A stretch of 64,000 bases of DNA from NCBI GenBank assembly GCA_963776845.1, contig CAVZOJ010000014.1:94543-158542 (forward strand), given 5' to 3'. Below the pieces are notes generated by a model. The model had not been told where the DNA came from. It made no database searches and saw only the letters and a list, made by a program, of their open reading frames with translations. Each line of letters begins with the position of its first letter. The stretch's first letter is position 1. The DNA is from Roseitranquillus sp963776845 (GTDB lineage: Bacteria > Pseudomonadota > Alphaproteobacteria > Rhodobacterales > Rhodobacteraceae). Of the stretch, positions 44,423 to 52,832 are shown one piece after another. A program made the translations under genes and the position numbers.

Positions 44423-45469
44423 CTATGGCCGCGACATTAGAAACCGCTGCAAACTCCACCCGACCCGGATGATGTATGGGGGTAGCGAAAGCGAGTAATG
44501 CCCGCAGTTAAGCATTAGGATCCGCGGCTCCGCCTCGGCATTCTCTAGCTTCGCCATAAGGTGCTTCGAAAGTGCTGGGACCACCACAGTATCTCTCTTG
44601 GCCAAAGCCACCTGAAGATCTAGACCGGGGCGCGCCAGCCTGTCTGCGTAATTTTCCAGATTGAGCGGACCCCAGGCCCTCCGAAGGTCGGCCAGATCAA
44701 GTTTAGCTTCGAGGCTGGCGCGTATGTGTCGTGTGGCGCGGCCGGTCCAGACCATATCCGCTAGGCTTCCGGCCGTAAGAAATAGCGCAGCCTTTCGTAC
44801 AGCGGTGTCATGCGCAGCTATGAGTCCGGCAACCCAGGACCCCAGGCTCATACCGAGAAGCGAAATCTCTCCATACCCTTCATTCTTCAGAATACGGATA
44901 AGCTTCCGACCGTCCAGGACAGCCTGCCGCATGGACTGAACGGTTCGGCCGAGGTTCGGGCCGAGCATGTAGTCGGCGTGCGAAGAACCGGGGCGGCTAC
45001 GCTCGAAATGATAGGGCATGGCAATCTCGACCACCGTGATGCCACGGCGCGAGAAGAATTCCGCGATCTTGGAATTGCGAGAAGTTGCGTTCCAGTGGTG
45101 AAAGACCACGAGGGCGTGGTCAGACGGCCGGCTCTCCGTCACCCGCGCCCAGACAAGATTGTTCTCTTCTACGTCGGTCGCAATGCTCGACGGGAATCCG
45201 ATCCATCCACCTTCCCAACTGACCCCCAGGTCCGACCGTTCTTCTTCTTCGAAGAAGGTGGGATCCGTGAGGGCCTGGTCCGCACGCGCACAAAACTCGG
45301 CGAGACTCGTTGCCTTCGTCGCATCTGGAAAGGCGAGGTGCGTATCGAGCGCGAACTCGGCCACTTCCTTCACCTCGTCGCCGAGCTGCGCCCGTCGCTC
45401 ATCCCACCGATCGAGCCACTCATGATACACTTCGGTCGTTTCCCAGATCACCGGGTGGTCGCATCGCAA
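44423..45469 (-). CDS. Alpha/beta-hydrolase, partner of the upstream membrane protein
   Basis: 348 aa alpha/beta-hydrolase: oxyanion region ALVVFHHWNATS, nucleophile elbow LLGMSLGSWVAG (Ser near residue 207) and catalytic His in LNCGHYSLS near the C-terminus. No signal peptide, so cytoplasmic. The chosen ATG (45469) overlaps the upstream membrane-protein gene by 50 bases; GTG codons around 45433 are alternatives. I recall an NCBI-named pair, RcgR (putative quorum lactone hydrolase) with RcgA (putative transporter), that looks like this; that identity needs a search. Confidence 0.78.
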   Translation of the reverse strand: MRCDHPVIWETTEVYHEWLDRWDERRAQLGDEVKEVAEFALDTHLAFPDATKATSLAEFCARADQALTDPTFFEEEERSDLGVSWEGGWIGFPSSIATDVEENNLVWARVTESRPSDHALVVFHHWNATSRNSKIAEFFSRRGITVVEIAMPYHFERSRPGSSHADYMLGPNLGRTVQSMRQAVLDGRKLIRILKNEGYGEISLLGMSLGSWVAGLIAAHDTAVRKAALFLTAGSLADMVWTGRATRHIRASLEAKLDLADLRRAWGPLNLENYADRLARPGLDLQVALAKRDTVVVPALSKHLMAKLENAEAEPRILMLNCGHYSLSLPPYIIRVGWSLQRFLMSRP

Positions 45470-47108
45470 ACTCTGGATCGAACAGACCGTAGATCGCTAC
45501 CAGGACGGCGACGCCCAGCAAGATCGAGAAGCCTGGAAATGCACCGATGAGCAGGTAGCCGGCGACCAGCAATACGACGGCGACAGTCATCTTTCTCGAG
45601 GATGCGGAAAATCGACTTCCGAGGCCTGTCCGGATGAAGTCATAAAAAAGGGGGATGCAGGCGGCCAATGCGACCAGAAGACTCGTGTAGTGCGTCGGCA
45701 TGCTGTAGCTGGCCCGATCGGTCTCCTGCTCCGCCCCCGCCAGGAGGGTCAGCGCATCACCGACCAACCAGTGCAGGATGCTCATGTCGTTGGTTGTCAC
45801 GTAGAAGGCCTGGAGCTTCATACACATCGCGATCAGCATCCCCGACAAAGTGCATCGAAAGATGCCACGCATGATCCGTTGGCCGAATTCAGTGGCATTA
45901 GGTTGCGGATTTGCAGTGAGCGGGTCCGAGAGCTTCTCGATCTCCCATAGGTCATCCACAAGCGTGAAGAGCAAGATCAGCCCCACGAAGAAAAGATAGA
46001 AGCACAGGCACATATACAGGTAAGCGAAACCGGTGAACGCGACTGACTGCGGCACAGAAATGGCATCAGGCTGCACGATCGCCAGCGACCCCCAATCGAT
46101 CGCATAGTCGCGATTGCCGCTCAGCAACGGGATCAGCCTGACGCTGATCCATTGGAAGAGGCCCGCGAAACCGACGCAGATCAGGAAGACAGCCCAGTAC
46201 GTGTACGACGATGTCTCTACTCTTCGCGTCCAACCGTCGCTTTTTTCGACCCGGCCGACGGCGGCCAGGAGGCTGGGGCGTGCCTCATTCTTCCAGAACG
46301 CCAGCAGATCAACCACGAAGGCCAGGAAGAGGGGCATGAAGACCATGAAGAGGAAGGTCCAGTTGGGGGCCCAGAGGAACCCCACCTGCTTGGTGACGCC
46401 ATCCTCGCGCGTGTACGTGACGTTGTGGATGCCGAGAAAGTAGGACCAAAACTGAAGTGCGACGGCGCCCGCAAAGACGGAGGCGGGCAGGTCCAATGGA
46501 GACCCGCGGCTGAAGAACGCCTCGGATGTCTGCGCAATGCTGAAACTTCTCCTCGGCTCCTCCGTGACCTGTCGTTGTGCCGTCTCAGCCGGGAGTGCAA
46601 TGTCGTCATCGGAAGGCGCCGGCCGTTCGGCTTGAGGTGCTTCCCCGGCGACGCTCCCCGCAGATCCGCGTCTCTGACGTCGCCTGGCCGCTAACCGCGC
46701 CTGCGACGCACTAAGCTCGGCCTGCCAGTCGCTTGTCGCTTCCGGGTCATCGCACCCGAATACTCTCGCCAGCCAGCGAATGTTGTCGGAGCTGATGCCC
46801 TTCTCGTTGTCTTGAAACCAAAGCTGGACCGTCCGCAACTCGATCCCCGACCGGTTGGCGTCGATCTGTGAGATGGCCTCTGCGAGACGCTCAGGTGTCC
46901 ACGGGCCCGAAGGAAAACCAGACTTGTCGACCGGCCGACCCACACCTGCTGCTGCGGCCCGTTTGAACAGGTCCTTGAAATCGCGCCCGTCGCTTGGCGG
47001 CGAAGCGAAGTATTTTCCGTTCTTGATCAGGGCTTTAGGGACTCCCGTTTCGTTCTGTTTCGTCAGACTTCGTATCCTATCGTGATTTCGCCCGCCATCA
47101 ACGTGCAA
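45420..47108 (-). CDS. Multi-pass membrane protein with N-terminal HTH-like domain (RcgA-like?)
   Basis: About 560 aa. Residues 65-140 look like a helical, XRE-like region (TPERLAEAISQIDANRSG, IELRTVQLWFQDN, ISSDNIRWLARVFGC). An Arg/Ala linker follows, then eight or so transmembrane helices from about residue 215 (for example FLFMVFMPLFLAFVVDLLAFW, YLYMCLCFYLFFVGLILLF, MTVAVVLLVAGYLLIGAF). The N-terminal start is uncertain: only TTG at 47108 is available in frame and no clear RBS is seen. It is coupled to the hydrolase downstream. Confidence 0.72.
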   Translation of the reverse strand: MHVDGGRNHDRIRSLTKQNETGVPKALIKNGKYFASPPSDGRDFKDLFKRAAAAGVGRPVDKSGFPSGPWTPERLAEAISQIDANRSGIELRTVQLWFQDNEKGISSDNIRWLARVFGCDDPEATSDWQAELSASQARLAARRRQRRGSAGSVAGEAPQAERPAPSDDDIALPAETAQRQVTEEPRRSFSIAQTSEAFFSRGSPLDLPASVFAGAVALQFWSYFLGIHNVTYTREDGVTKQVGFLWAPNWTFLFMVFMPLFLAFVVDLLAFWKNEARPSLLAAVGRVEKSDGWTRRVETSSYTYWAVFLICVGFAGLFQWISVRLIPLLSGNRDYAIDWGSLAIVQPDAISVPQSVAFTGFAYLYMCLCFYLFFVGLILLFTLVDDLWEIEKLSDPLTANPQPNATEFGQRIMRGIFRCTLSGMLIAMCMKLQAFYVTTNDMSILHWLVGDALTLLAGAEQETDRASYSMPTHYTSLLVALAACIPLFYDFIRTGLGSRFSASSRKMTVAVVLLVAGYLLIGAFPGFSILLGVAVLVAIYGLFDPEFAMRPPGDLGNDRSVS

Positions 47109-47667
47109 TCACAGGGCGTGGGACGCGATGTTCAGAAGACGTTCGCGCCGTGCTCAGAAGGTCGATGGATATGAGGGGGTTCGGAATGCCTGAGCCGGGC
47201 TTGATGGCGATGGTGGACGGCCGGTTTGTCGAGGTCGCGACACTCTACAAGCCGGCGGTCGGCGCATCGGTTGGACGGTGCGCGCGTGCGGAGCGCATGC
47301 AGCAAGCTGGGCGTGACGACGACGGCTGCGGTGGCGCTCTGCTCGCGCGAGGGGTTGCCCACGATGGTGTGTGATGGCGTTCTACTGACGGCTGAGCCAA
47401 TAGCCGAGATCGTGGCGGTGCGTCAGGACCGCGAGGAGACTGTCGGGATCCGCTACAGGTGGAACACGGGGCTGGAGACGGATCGATTGACCGCACCGGT
47501 TTCGCACCGGGAGCGGCGGCAGCTCCGCTACCGCTCCCTGGACTGAACACAACACACTCGCCTGAGCGGAGAGCGTAGCGCCGGCCGCAATTTTTCCGGC
47601 AAACGATGCAGATCCGCGAGCTCTGAAGCCGAAAGCGAGGCAACTGAGAACGCGCGCCTGGGCAGGC
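47109..47667. other. Stretch with two short unassigned open frames
   Basis: Two short + strand frames (47150-47374 and 47226-47546) overlap and could be one frameshifted gene: MPEPGLMAMVDGRFVEVATLYKPA in the first, KLGVTTTAAVALCSREGLPTMVCDG in the second. I recognise neither, and the codon pattern does not clearly favour either. The 3' end of repC follows on the minus strand. Confidence 0.35.
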
Positions 47668-48888
47668 TCATCTCAACTCTCTTGCCCATATCCCGAACAC
47701 GCTGGCTCTCAGGTTGAGCTCACCGGCCTTCGCTCGACGGGTGAAGGCTCGGAGTGTGCCGCCCGGGTTGCGGATCGGCGTCGCCGGGTGGCGCCGGTTC
47801 CGGTCGATGACGATGACCGCGAGCATGGCGTCGAACCAGCCAATCGTCTCCTGGGCTTCCTCGTAGGCCGAGGGGTTGATCCCAAGCTCCCGCAAACGCC
47901 AGGTAATCGCCTTCTCGATGTCGGGCAACGTGCGCGGGGTGCCGGGCTCGCGAATGTTGTCGATGTAGAAGCGCAGCTCCTCGGTCGCGAGATCGCGCAG
48001 CGCCTGCGGCGTCAAGGCAAGCGCCCGATCGGGGTTGCGAAGCTCCGCTCCCACCGCAGCTTTGTTTTCCAGGCAATCTTCGGGGCCGGCAGGCCCCGCT
48101 ACTAGATCGGCCTCCGCCAACTTGCTGGCGGTCCGCTTGGACGCCTCGGCGTTACAGATATTCAGTTCTGTTCCAGTTGTATCTTCTGTATGGGAACGGG
48201 CCTTTTGTTCCGGTGCGCCGGAACTTCTTGTGCTTCGCGCAAGGCACTTCTGCACCGTTCTCACCGCGTGTTGGATCGCGTCGAGGCAGCGACCCAGCTC
48301 CAGCGTTCCGAGCTTCAGCATGGCATCGCGCGTCGGCGGCGCTACCTCCAGGCTCGCCTCCCGAAGCGGCTCGGCCGCTGGATGGGCGAGGAGATGGTTG
48401 AGCGCGCGCCAGGCCACACGAATGTCGACGCGCAATGCGGCACAGGCTTCCCGCTCGGCCGCGGCTCTCTCAGACCGGATCGCCAGCTCCGGCGTCAGAG
48501 CGATAAGCGGCGCGAGCGAAATCCCCGATACGCCCGTCGCGCCGATGGCGGCCGCCGTTCGTCCGCGATAGCCGTTGCTCGCGACGCGTCGATCGATGAG
48601 CCCGCGCTGCTCCAGCAGGTGCTCGATCTTCCTAAACTGCCGCGGCGTAATGCCTACTTCCTGCGCCAGTTCGATCTGACGGCGGAAGTTGACGGGCATC
48701 CGGTGCCGATCGGTCCAGTCAGCCGTTGGCGTACTATCGGCCAGCTTCTCCAGAACCTCGCATGCTGCGCGCGAGAGCCCGAGTTCCCGGCGCAGCGTGC
48801 GAACGAGACGCAGCGCGTCCCATTTCGTCATGCCGGCGGGCAAGCCGGGATGGATCGCCGGCGGGAGCCGGCGCTGTGGCTGTGTCAT
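47668..48888 (-). CDS. repC: Plasmid replication initiator, RepC family
   Basis: 406 aa with the RP-C N-terminal winged-helix region: MTKWDALRLVRTLRRELGLS, EVLEKLADSTP, RQIELAQEVGITPRQFRKIEHLLEQRGLIDRR, NGYRG, GISLAPLIAL. A Ser/Thr-rich linker and a C-terminal RP-C_C-like domain (LPDIEKAITWRLRELGINPS to LRASVFGIWAREL) follow. ATG 48888 is preceded by GAGGAA. RepC initiates replication from an origin usually inside its own coding sequence. No repA or repB is near, so this is either a repC-only replicon or a fragment of a RepABC unit. Confidence 0.85.
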   Translation of the reverse strand: MTQPQRRLPPAIHPGLPAGMTKWDALRLVRTLRRELGLSRAACEVLEKLADSTPTADWTDRHRMPVNFRRQIELAQEVGITPRQFRKIEHLLEQRGLIDRRVASNGYRGRTAAAIGATGVSGISLAPLIALTPELAIRSERAAAEREACAALRVDIRVAWRALNHLLAHPAAEPLREASLEVAPPTRDAMLKLGTLELGRCLDAIQHAVRTVQKCLARSTRSSGAPEQKARSHTEDTTGTELNICNAEASKRTASKLAEADLVAGPAGPEDCLENKAAVGAELRNPDRALALTPQALRDLATEELRFYIDNIREPGTPRTLPDIEKAITWRLRELGINPSAYEEAQETIGWFDAMLAVIVIDRNRRHPATPIRNPGGTLRAFTRRAKAGELNLRASVFGIWARELR

Positions 48889-48962
48889 TTCCTCGTTCCT
48901 CGGTGAGACGAGGCGGCTGCTCTGGCCGTGAGCCTTCAATTCGCCCGAAGGCGCTTTTTCAG

Positions 48963-48991
48963 TTGCTCGCTCTGCTCGGGAAGGCTAGAAA
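48963..48991 (+). promoter_or_regulatory. Promoter of the candidate counter-transcribed RNA
   Basis: TTGCTC (48963-48968), 17-base spacer, TAGAAA (48986-48991), reading opposite to repC and lying about 75 bases upstream of its start. Confidence 0.55.
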
Positions 48992-48997
48992 ACGAGT

Positions 48998-49049
48998 GTC
49001 AGCAGGTTTTCCAGACCCCCCGTGATGGCCACCGCCTCGCGGGGGTTTT
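48998..49049 (+). ncRNA. Candidate counter-transcribed (antisense) RNA in the repC leader
   Basis: A transcript starting about 48998 would be roughly 52 nt and end in an intrinsic terminator: CCCCCGTGA (49017-49025) pairs with TCGCGGGGG (49037-49045) around an 11-base loop, followed directly by TTTT. It is antisense to the repC leader. RepABC replicons are known to carry a ctRNA of about this size and orientation upstream of repC, which limits RepC synthesis. The assignment rests on position, promoter and terminator only. Confidence 0.6.
49017..49049 (+). terminator. Intrinsic terminator of the antisense RNA
   Basis: Nine-base-pair G/C stem with one G-U pair (49017-49025 with 49037-49045) followed by four T residues. 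The minus strand has no U-tract after the stem, so it acts in the + direction. Confidence 0.65.
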
Positions 49050-49128
49050 GACTTTCTCGGGTAGTGATACTTCTCCGTTCTCATTGTTCGCAGATTGGTC
49101 ACGTGATCGAGGCGCCGCCTTCGCCTAG

Positions 49129-49845
49129 CTAGTAGGGGACGACCTCGAATCCCTGCGCGCCCGTGGTGTCGCGCCAGGCGACGCCGACGGCTCGGAACCG
49201 GCCCTCGTAGGGACAGCTCTCGTCGCTGGAAGTCTCGAAGCCCATCCAGTCCGGCACGAACAGCGGGGACGGCACGTCCGACCACGAGTACTCCCCCTGA
49301 ACGCTGTAGGCGCCCCGCTCGAGAATGGACCGAAAGGTGCGGCAGTACCTGTCGCCGTTTGCGCTCTCGTGGGTGCGATGCCACCAGTCGACGCGGTAGA
49401 CCTCGATCGAGCGCACGAAGTCGAACGCCGGGCCGGAGATGTCGATGTCGGCGCCGTCGATCCGGACAAGCCGGTCGATATTCCGACCGATTTGGGTGCC
49501 GAACGTATAAGGCGCCGGCAAGTCCACGGGCACCGACATGAGCGAGACGCCGCGCGTTGAGGCGGGGGCAATGGCGTCCCAGATCCTCTCCTCGTCGTCG
49601 TCGGCGGGTGTGTACGCCGCGCCCATCGGGCAGCGCCAGATCTGCAGCGGTGGCTCGATCGGCCAGGGGGTGATGCGTCGAATGAACTCCGCCTTCGCCG
49701 CGGCGCATGGGGCCGAGGTCGGCCAGCCGCCCGCCAGGCACAGCAAGATCGCGCAGTCGATCGGGTACGCGTCGGCTTCACCGGCGCCTGCACCGACCGA
49801 AAGGGACGCGCAGAGCGATGCGAGCACGGCAAACTTTCGGCACAT
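49129..49845 (-). CDS. Secreted hypothetical protein next to the transfer region
   Basis: 238 aa with a signal peptide (FAVLASLCASLSVGAGAGEA). Six or more cysteines after cleavage (DCAILLCLAGG, APCAAAK, WRCPMG, RYCRTF, ESCPYEG) suggest periplasmic disulphides; the spacing DCAILLCLAGGWP then PCAAAK recurs in proteins linked to conjugative elements in this group. ATG 49845 precedes the signal sequence. It is upstream of repC on the same strand. Function unknown. Confidence 0.72.
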   Translation of the reverse strand: MCRKFAVLASLCASLSVGAGAGEADAYPIDCAILLCLAGGWPTSAPCAAAKAEFIRRITPWPIEPPLQIWRCPMGAAYTPADDDEERIWDAIAPASTRGVSLMSVPVDLPAPYTFGTQIGRNIDRLVRIDGADIDISGPAFDFVRSIEVYRVDWWHRTHESANGDRYCRTFRSILERGAYSVQGEYSWSDVPSPLFVPDWMGFETSSDESCPYEGRFRAVGVAWRDTTGAQGFEVVPY

Positions 49846-50039
49846 ATGCGTTCTCCTGCGCAACCTATGCTGCACGGGCGCGGCGCCAACTTGCGCGTCT
49901 TATGGCCCGACACCCGGGTTGATGCCACGATACCGACGGCATGTCGACATGTGTTCGACGGCACGATTTCCGATATTGACAGCACATCTGTTGCCGGCGC
50001 AGATCACGTTGATAGGAAGTTCCCTCATCGGGAGGGAAC

Positions 50040-50384
50040 GTGCCGAACTCGAGATCACTCGCCCTGATTACCGTCGAAGGCATCAAGGACCTGAAACGGC
50101 GCGGGGTAAGCTACAGGGTTCGGTACGAGCTGGTGGAGCCAGCCGATGGCCGCCGTCCCCCGCGGTATCGCTGCATCTACGACGTATCCGGAAGCGGCGA
50201 AGCGCTGCTGGTCGGGGCCCGCATCTCGAAGCATGGCCCCGAAGAACGCCACTTCCTTCTTTGGCCCGGCCTCTTCGCGCATCATCTGGAATTTGGTGAC
50301 GGGGAGCCTGTGTGCGTCTTTCCTGATTACTCCATCAGGGTCGGCGGCCGATTTGATGGTGATCCGCCCGGACGGGACGACTAG
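50040..50384 (+). CDS. Hypothetical protein
   Basis: 114 aa, GTG start after GGAGGG. Soluble, mixed alpha/beta: LKRRGVSYRVRYELVEPADG, YRCIYDVSGSGEALLVGARISKHG, HFLLWPGLFAHHLEFG. Not recognised. It lies 50 bases before a short frame that may be the front of virB1. Confidence 0.55.
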   Translation: MPNSRSLALITVEGIKDLKRRGVSYRVRYELVEPADGRRPPRYRCIYDVSGSGEALLVGARISKHGPEERHFLLWPGLFAHHLEFGDGEPVCVFPDYSIRVGGRFDGDPPGRDD

Positions 50385-50431
50385 AACCTCCGGCTGGACA
50401 TTTCACGCCGAGCAGGACCAGGCGAAGCGCC

Positions 50432-50528
50432 ATGGTCCGGTGGCATCACAGCCCTGCTCCTCCCCGAGAGGACGTTCTTCGGGCGATCGAGGCCACCGCG
50501 GCACGCCACGGTGATCATCCTTCTTTAA
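50432..50528 (+). pseudogene. virB1: Probable N-terminal piece of VirB1, cut by IS5
   Basis: ATG 50432 opens MVRWHHSPAPPREDVLRAIEATAARHGDHPSL and runs straight into the IS at TTAA. The pattern (IEATAARHGDHPSL followed, across the IS, by KRLDIAADDWALLFRAM) fits the helical lead of conjugative lytic transglycosylases. Simple excision of the IS with one TTAA leaves the two parts one base out of frame, so an additional indel is required. Confidence 0.45.
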
Positions 50529-51818
50529 GGGCACCTCGATTTTCTGCCGTTCTGGTGATCTGTCGGCGGCGCGCGTGGCCTGAAGCTGGAGGAAGAGCGT
50601 CGGCTGTCGCTTTGCTGCGTCCGGATGGGCGTGGCGCTGCGCCCTTCACGCTCGGATTTTTCTGCCTCGCGGCCTGATCTTTCTTGTTCGCGTGATGCTC
50701 ACGCCGGGCACGGGTTGAGACGGCGCAGCTGGCCGAGGCGGCGCATGTTGTAGGCCAGGTTCTTCATCCCGATCTTGGCCGTCGCTCGAACCAGGCCGAT
50801 GGTCCGGACCAAGGTCCCGCCCATGTCGTTGGCCTGCGCGCCGAAGACGTGCTCGACGCGGACCCGGATGCCGGATCTGGTCCGGTTGCTGCCCTTGGCC
50901 TGTTCGGTCAGGGGCTTGCCGCGCTTGCCCTTGCGGTGGATGTGGCTCCTCAGCCTCCGGGCGCGCAGCTTTGCCTCCATCTCCTCGGAGCGATAGGCCG
51001 CATCCGCCCACACGCCGGAGCCGGTGTTGCCCTGCATCAGCAGATGATCCACCGCCTGGCTGTCATGCCGCGCGGCATCGCTGACGTGATAGCGCCGCAC
51101 CAGCTTGTGCTTTCGGTCGACGTTGACGTGGTTCTTGTAGCCGTAATGGTTCTTGCCGTGCTTTTTCGTCCAGCGCGCGTCCAGGTCCTTTTGCGCGCGC
51201 TTCGCGGGCTTGTCCGCCCAGTCCTCGGGCACCTCGCCGTTCTTGATTGCCGCGTTCTCGTCCCGCTTGTTGTGGTTGCGCGGCACCGGCACGATGGACG
51301 CATCCAGGATCTGACCGCCGCGCGCGATGTAGCCCTGCCGCGCCAGATAGCCGTCGAACTGGCTGAACAGCTCCTCCACCTTGCCTGCCTGCGCCAGTGC
51401 CTCGCGATAGAGCCATACCGTCTTGGCGTCCGGCACCCGGTCCTCGAGGCCGAGGCCCAGGAATCGCATGAACGACAGCCGGTCGCGGACCTGATACTCG
51501 ATCTGGTCGTCGGACAGGTTGTAGAGCGCGCTCAGCACCAGCGTCTTGAACATCAGTACCGCATCCATCGGCTTGCGCCCCGCCGGGGACTTGCGCGCCG
51601 CAGCTGGCTTGCGCCAGACCCGCTCAAGGGTCGGGCGAAACTCCTCCCACGGCACAACGGCGTGGATCTCGACCAGCGGGTCCTTCTTCGCGTCCAGGCT
51701 CGCGTAACGGTCTGTAAGATCGAAGAACCCCATCTGCGCCATCGTTACACCCTCAGTGCCGGATCATCCCGACAGACATACCGCAGCGCCACGGTCGGGG
51801 CCATTTTTCGAGGTGCCC
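50529..51818 (-). mobile_element. IS5-family insertion sequence (1290 bp) inside virB1
   Basis: Inverted repeats GGGCACCTCGA (50529) and TCGAGGTGCCC (to 51818), with TTAA on both sides (50525-50528 and 51819-51822). It is distinct from the IS5-family elements at 12.6 and 33.3 kb: different ends and a different transposase. Confidence 0.92.
50699..51742 (-). CDS. IS5-family transposase
   Basis: 347 aa. An N-terminal DUF772-type domain (AGRKPMDAVLMFKTLVLSALYNLSDDQIEYQV) precedes catalytic Asp in ILDASIVPVP, Asp in VWADAAYRSEE and Glu in IRVRVEHVFGAQ. Complete, no frameshift. Confidence 0.93.
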   Translation of the reverse strand: MAQMGFFDLTDRYASLDAKKDPLVEIHAVVPWEEFRPTLERVWRKPAAARKSPAGRKPMDAVLMFKTLVLSALYNLSDDQIEYQVRDRLSFMRFLGLGLEDRVPDAKTVWLYREALAQAGKVEELFSQFDGYLARQGYIARGGQILDASIVPVPRNHNKRDENAAIKNGEVPEDWADKPAKRAQKDLDARWTKKHGKNHYGYKNHVNVDRKHKLVRRYHVSDAARHDSQAVDHLLMQGNTGSGVWADAAYRSEEMEAKLRARRLRSHIHRKGKRGKPLTEQAKGSNRTRSGIRVRVEHVFGAQANDMGGTLVRTIGLVRATAKIGMKNLAYNMRRLGQLRRLNPCPA

Positions 51819-51820
51819 TT

Positions 51821-52258
51821 AAGCGTCTCGACATCGCCGCTGACGACTGGGCGCTGCTCTTCCGGGCGATGATCGAAGCGGAGAGCGCCTACAGGCCCGC
51901 CGCACGCAGCCCGAAGGGCGCCTACGGTCTCGGCCAGTTGATGCCCGAGACGGCGCGGCTTCTCGGCGTCGATCCCACTGATATTCACCAGAACCTCGAC
52001 GGCGCCGCCCGATATCTGCTCGCGCAGATCGACCGCTTCGGCCGCGTCGACCTGGCTCTCGCCGCCTACAATGCCGGTCCGCATCGCGTGGTCGAGTACA
52101 GCGGCATTCCCCCTTTCGCGGAGACGCGCGGCTACATCGCCCGCATCGGCACCATCTATGCGCGCCTCGCGAAAGCAGGTTCCACCGGAGCTCTCACGCT
52201 TTCCAGCAAGAGCGCGGCGGAGCCATCTCTCAATCTCCTCAGCAAAGGCACTCGATGA
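51821..52258 (+). pseudogene. virB1: VirB1-type lytic transglycosylase, C-terminal part
   Basis: About 145 codons of an SLT domain: the catalytic Glu in FRAMIEAESAYRP, then GAYGLGQLMPETARLLGV, AARYLLAQIDRFG and the AAYNAGP motif are intact, but the gene lacks a start because the IS5 element occupies its front. In T4SS the enzyme opens peptidoglycan for assembly. The stop overlaps the virB2 start. Confidence 0.85.
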
Positions 52259-52548
52259 TGACCCAGCTTTCCCGGCTGCGCCGGCACCTCTCGCCGTTCC
52301 AGCTTCTCCCTCTCCTGCTGCTCGCCACGCCGGCGGCGGCGCAGGACCTGAGCCCTATCCAGACGATGCTCGAAACGATCGAGGCGGCGCTGACCGGACC
52401 CATCGGGATTGCCGTCGCCACCCTCGCGTTTATCGGCACGGGGTTCATGTGCATGATGGGCCGGCTGAATTGGGGCTGGTTCGCTTCCGTCGCCATCGGC
52501 GTGGTCCTGATCTTCTCGGCCGACACGATCGTCGGCGGCTTCACTTGA
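52255..52548 (+). CDS. virB2: T4SS pilin subunit VirB2 (TrbC/VirB2 family)
   Basis: 97 aa: signal peptide ending AATPAAAQ-like (LLLLATPAAAQ), then two hydrophobic helices (GIAVATLAFIGTGFMCM and WFASVAIGVVLIFSA) separated by a short basic loop, the usual pro-pilin layout. ATG 52255 overlaps the virB1 stop. Intact. Confidence 0.9.
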   Translation: MMTQLSRLRRHLSPFQLLPLLLLATPAAAQDLSPIQTMLETIEAALTGPIGIAVATLAFIGTGFMCMMGRLNWGWFASVAIGVVLIFSADTIVGGFT

Positions 52549-52553
52549 GCATC

Positions 52554-52832
52554 ATGGCCGATCGGTCGCCGCTTTTCCTCGGCCTCACCCGGCCCCCGAA
52601 GTATCTTGGGCTGCCGATCGGCTACCTGATGGTCCTGGCGGCCGGCACCATCCTGCCGTTCGTCTGGACCAAATCCTTCGTCTTCTTCCTCATCGGCGGC
52701 ATCGCCTATCCCGTCCTATGGGTACTGTCCGAACGGGAACCCCACTTCTTCGATCTCCTCCGCGTGAGCTACGGCCGCGTTCGCGAGACCCGCAACCGCA
52801 GGCATTGGGGAGGCGACTCCTATGGCCCTTGA
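52554..52832 (+). CDS. virB3: T4SS inner-membrane protein VirB3
   Basis: 92 aa with the VirB3 pattern: PLFLGLTRPPKYLGLPIGYL, one helical hairpin in the membrane (MVLAAGTILPFVW, FVFFLIGGIAYPVLWV), then EPHFFDLLRV. The 3' end overlaps virB4 by 11 bases. It partners with VirB4 in the inner membrane. Intact. Confidence 0.9.
   Translation: MADRSPLFLGLTRPPKYLGLPIGYLMVLAAGTILPFVWTKSFVFFLIGGIAYPVLWVLSEREPHFFDLLRVSYGRVRETRNRRHWGGDSYGP

Noticed and set aside
49125..49985. Alternative minus-strand frame overlapping the secreted protein at 49129-49845
   Set aside because: The other frame lacks the signal peptide and paired cysteines and looks like Arg/Ser noise.
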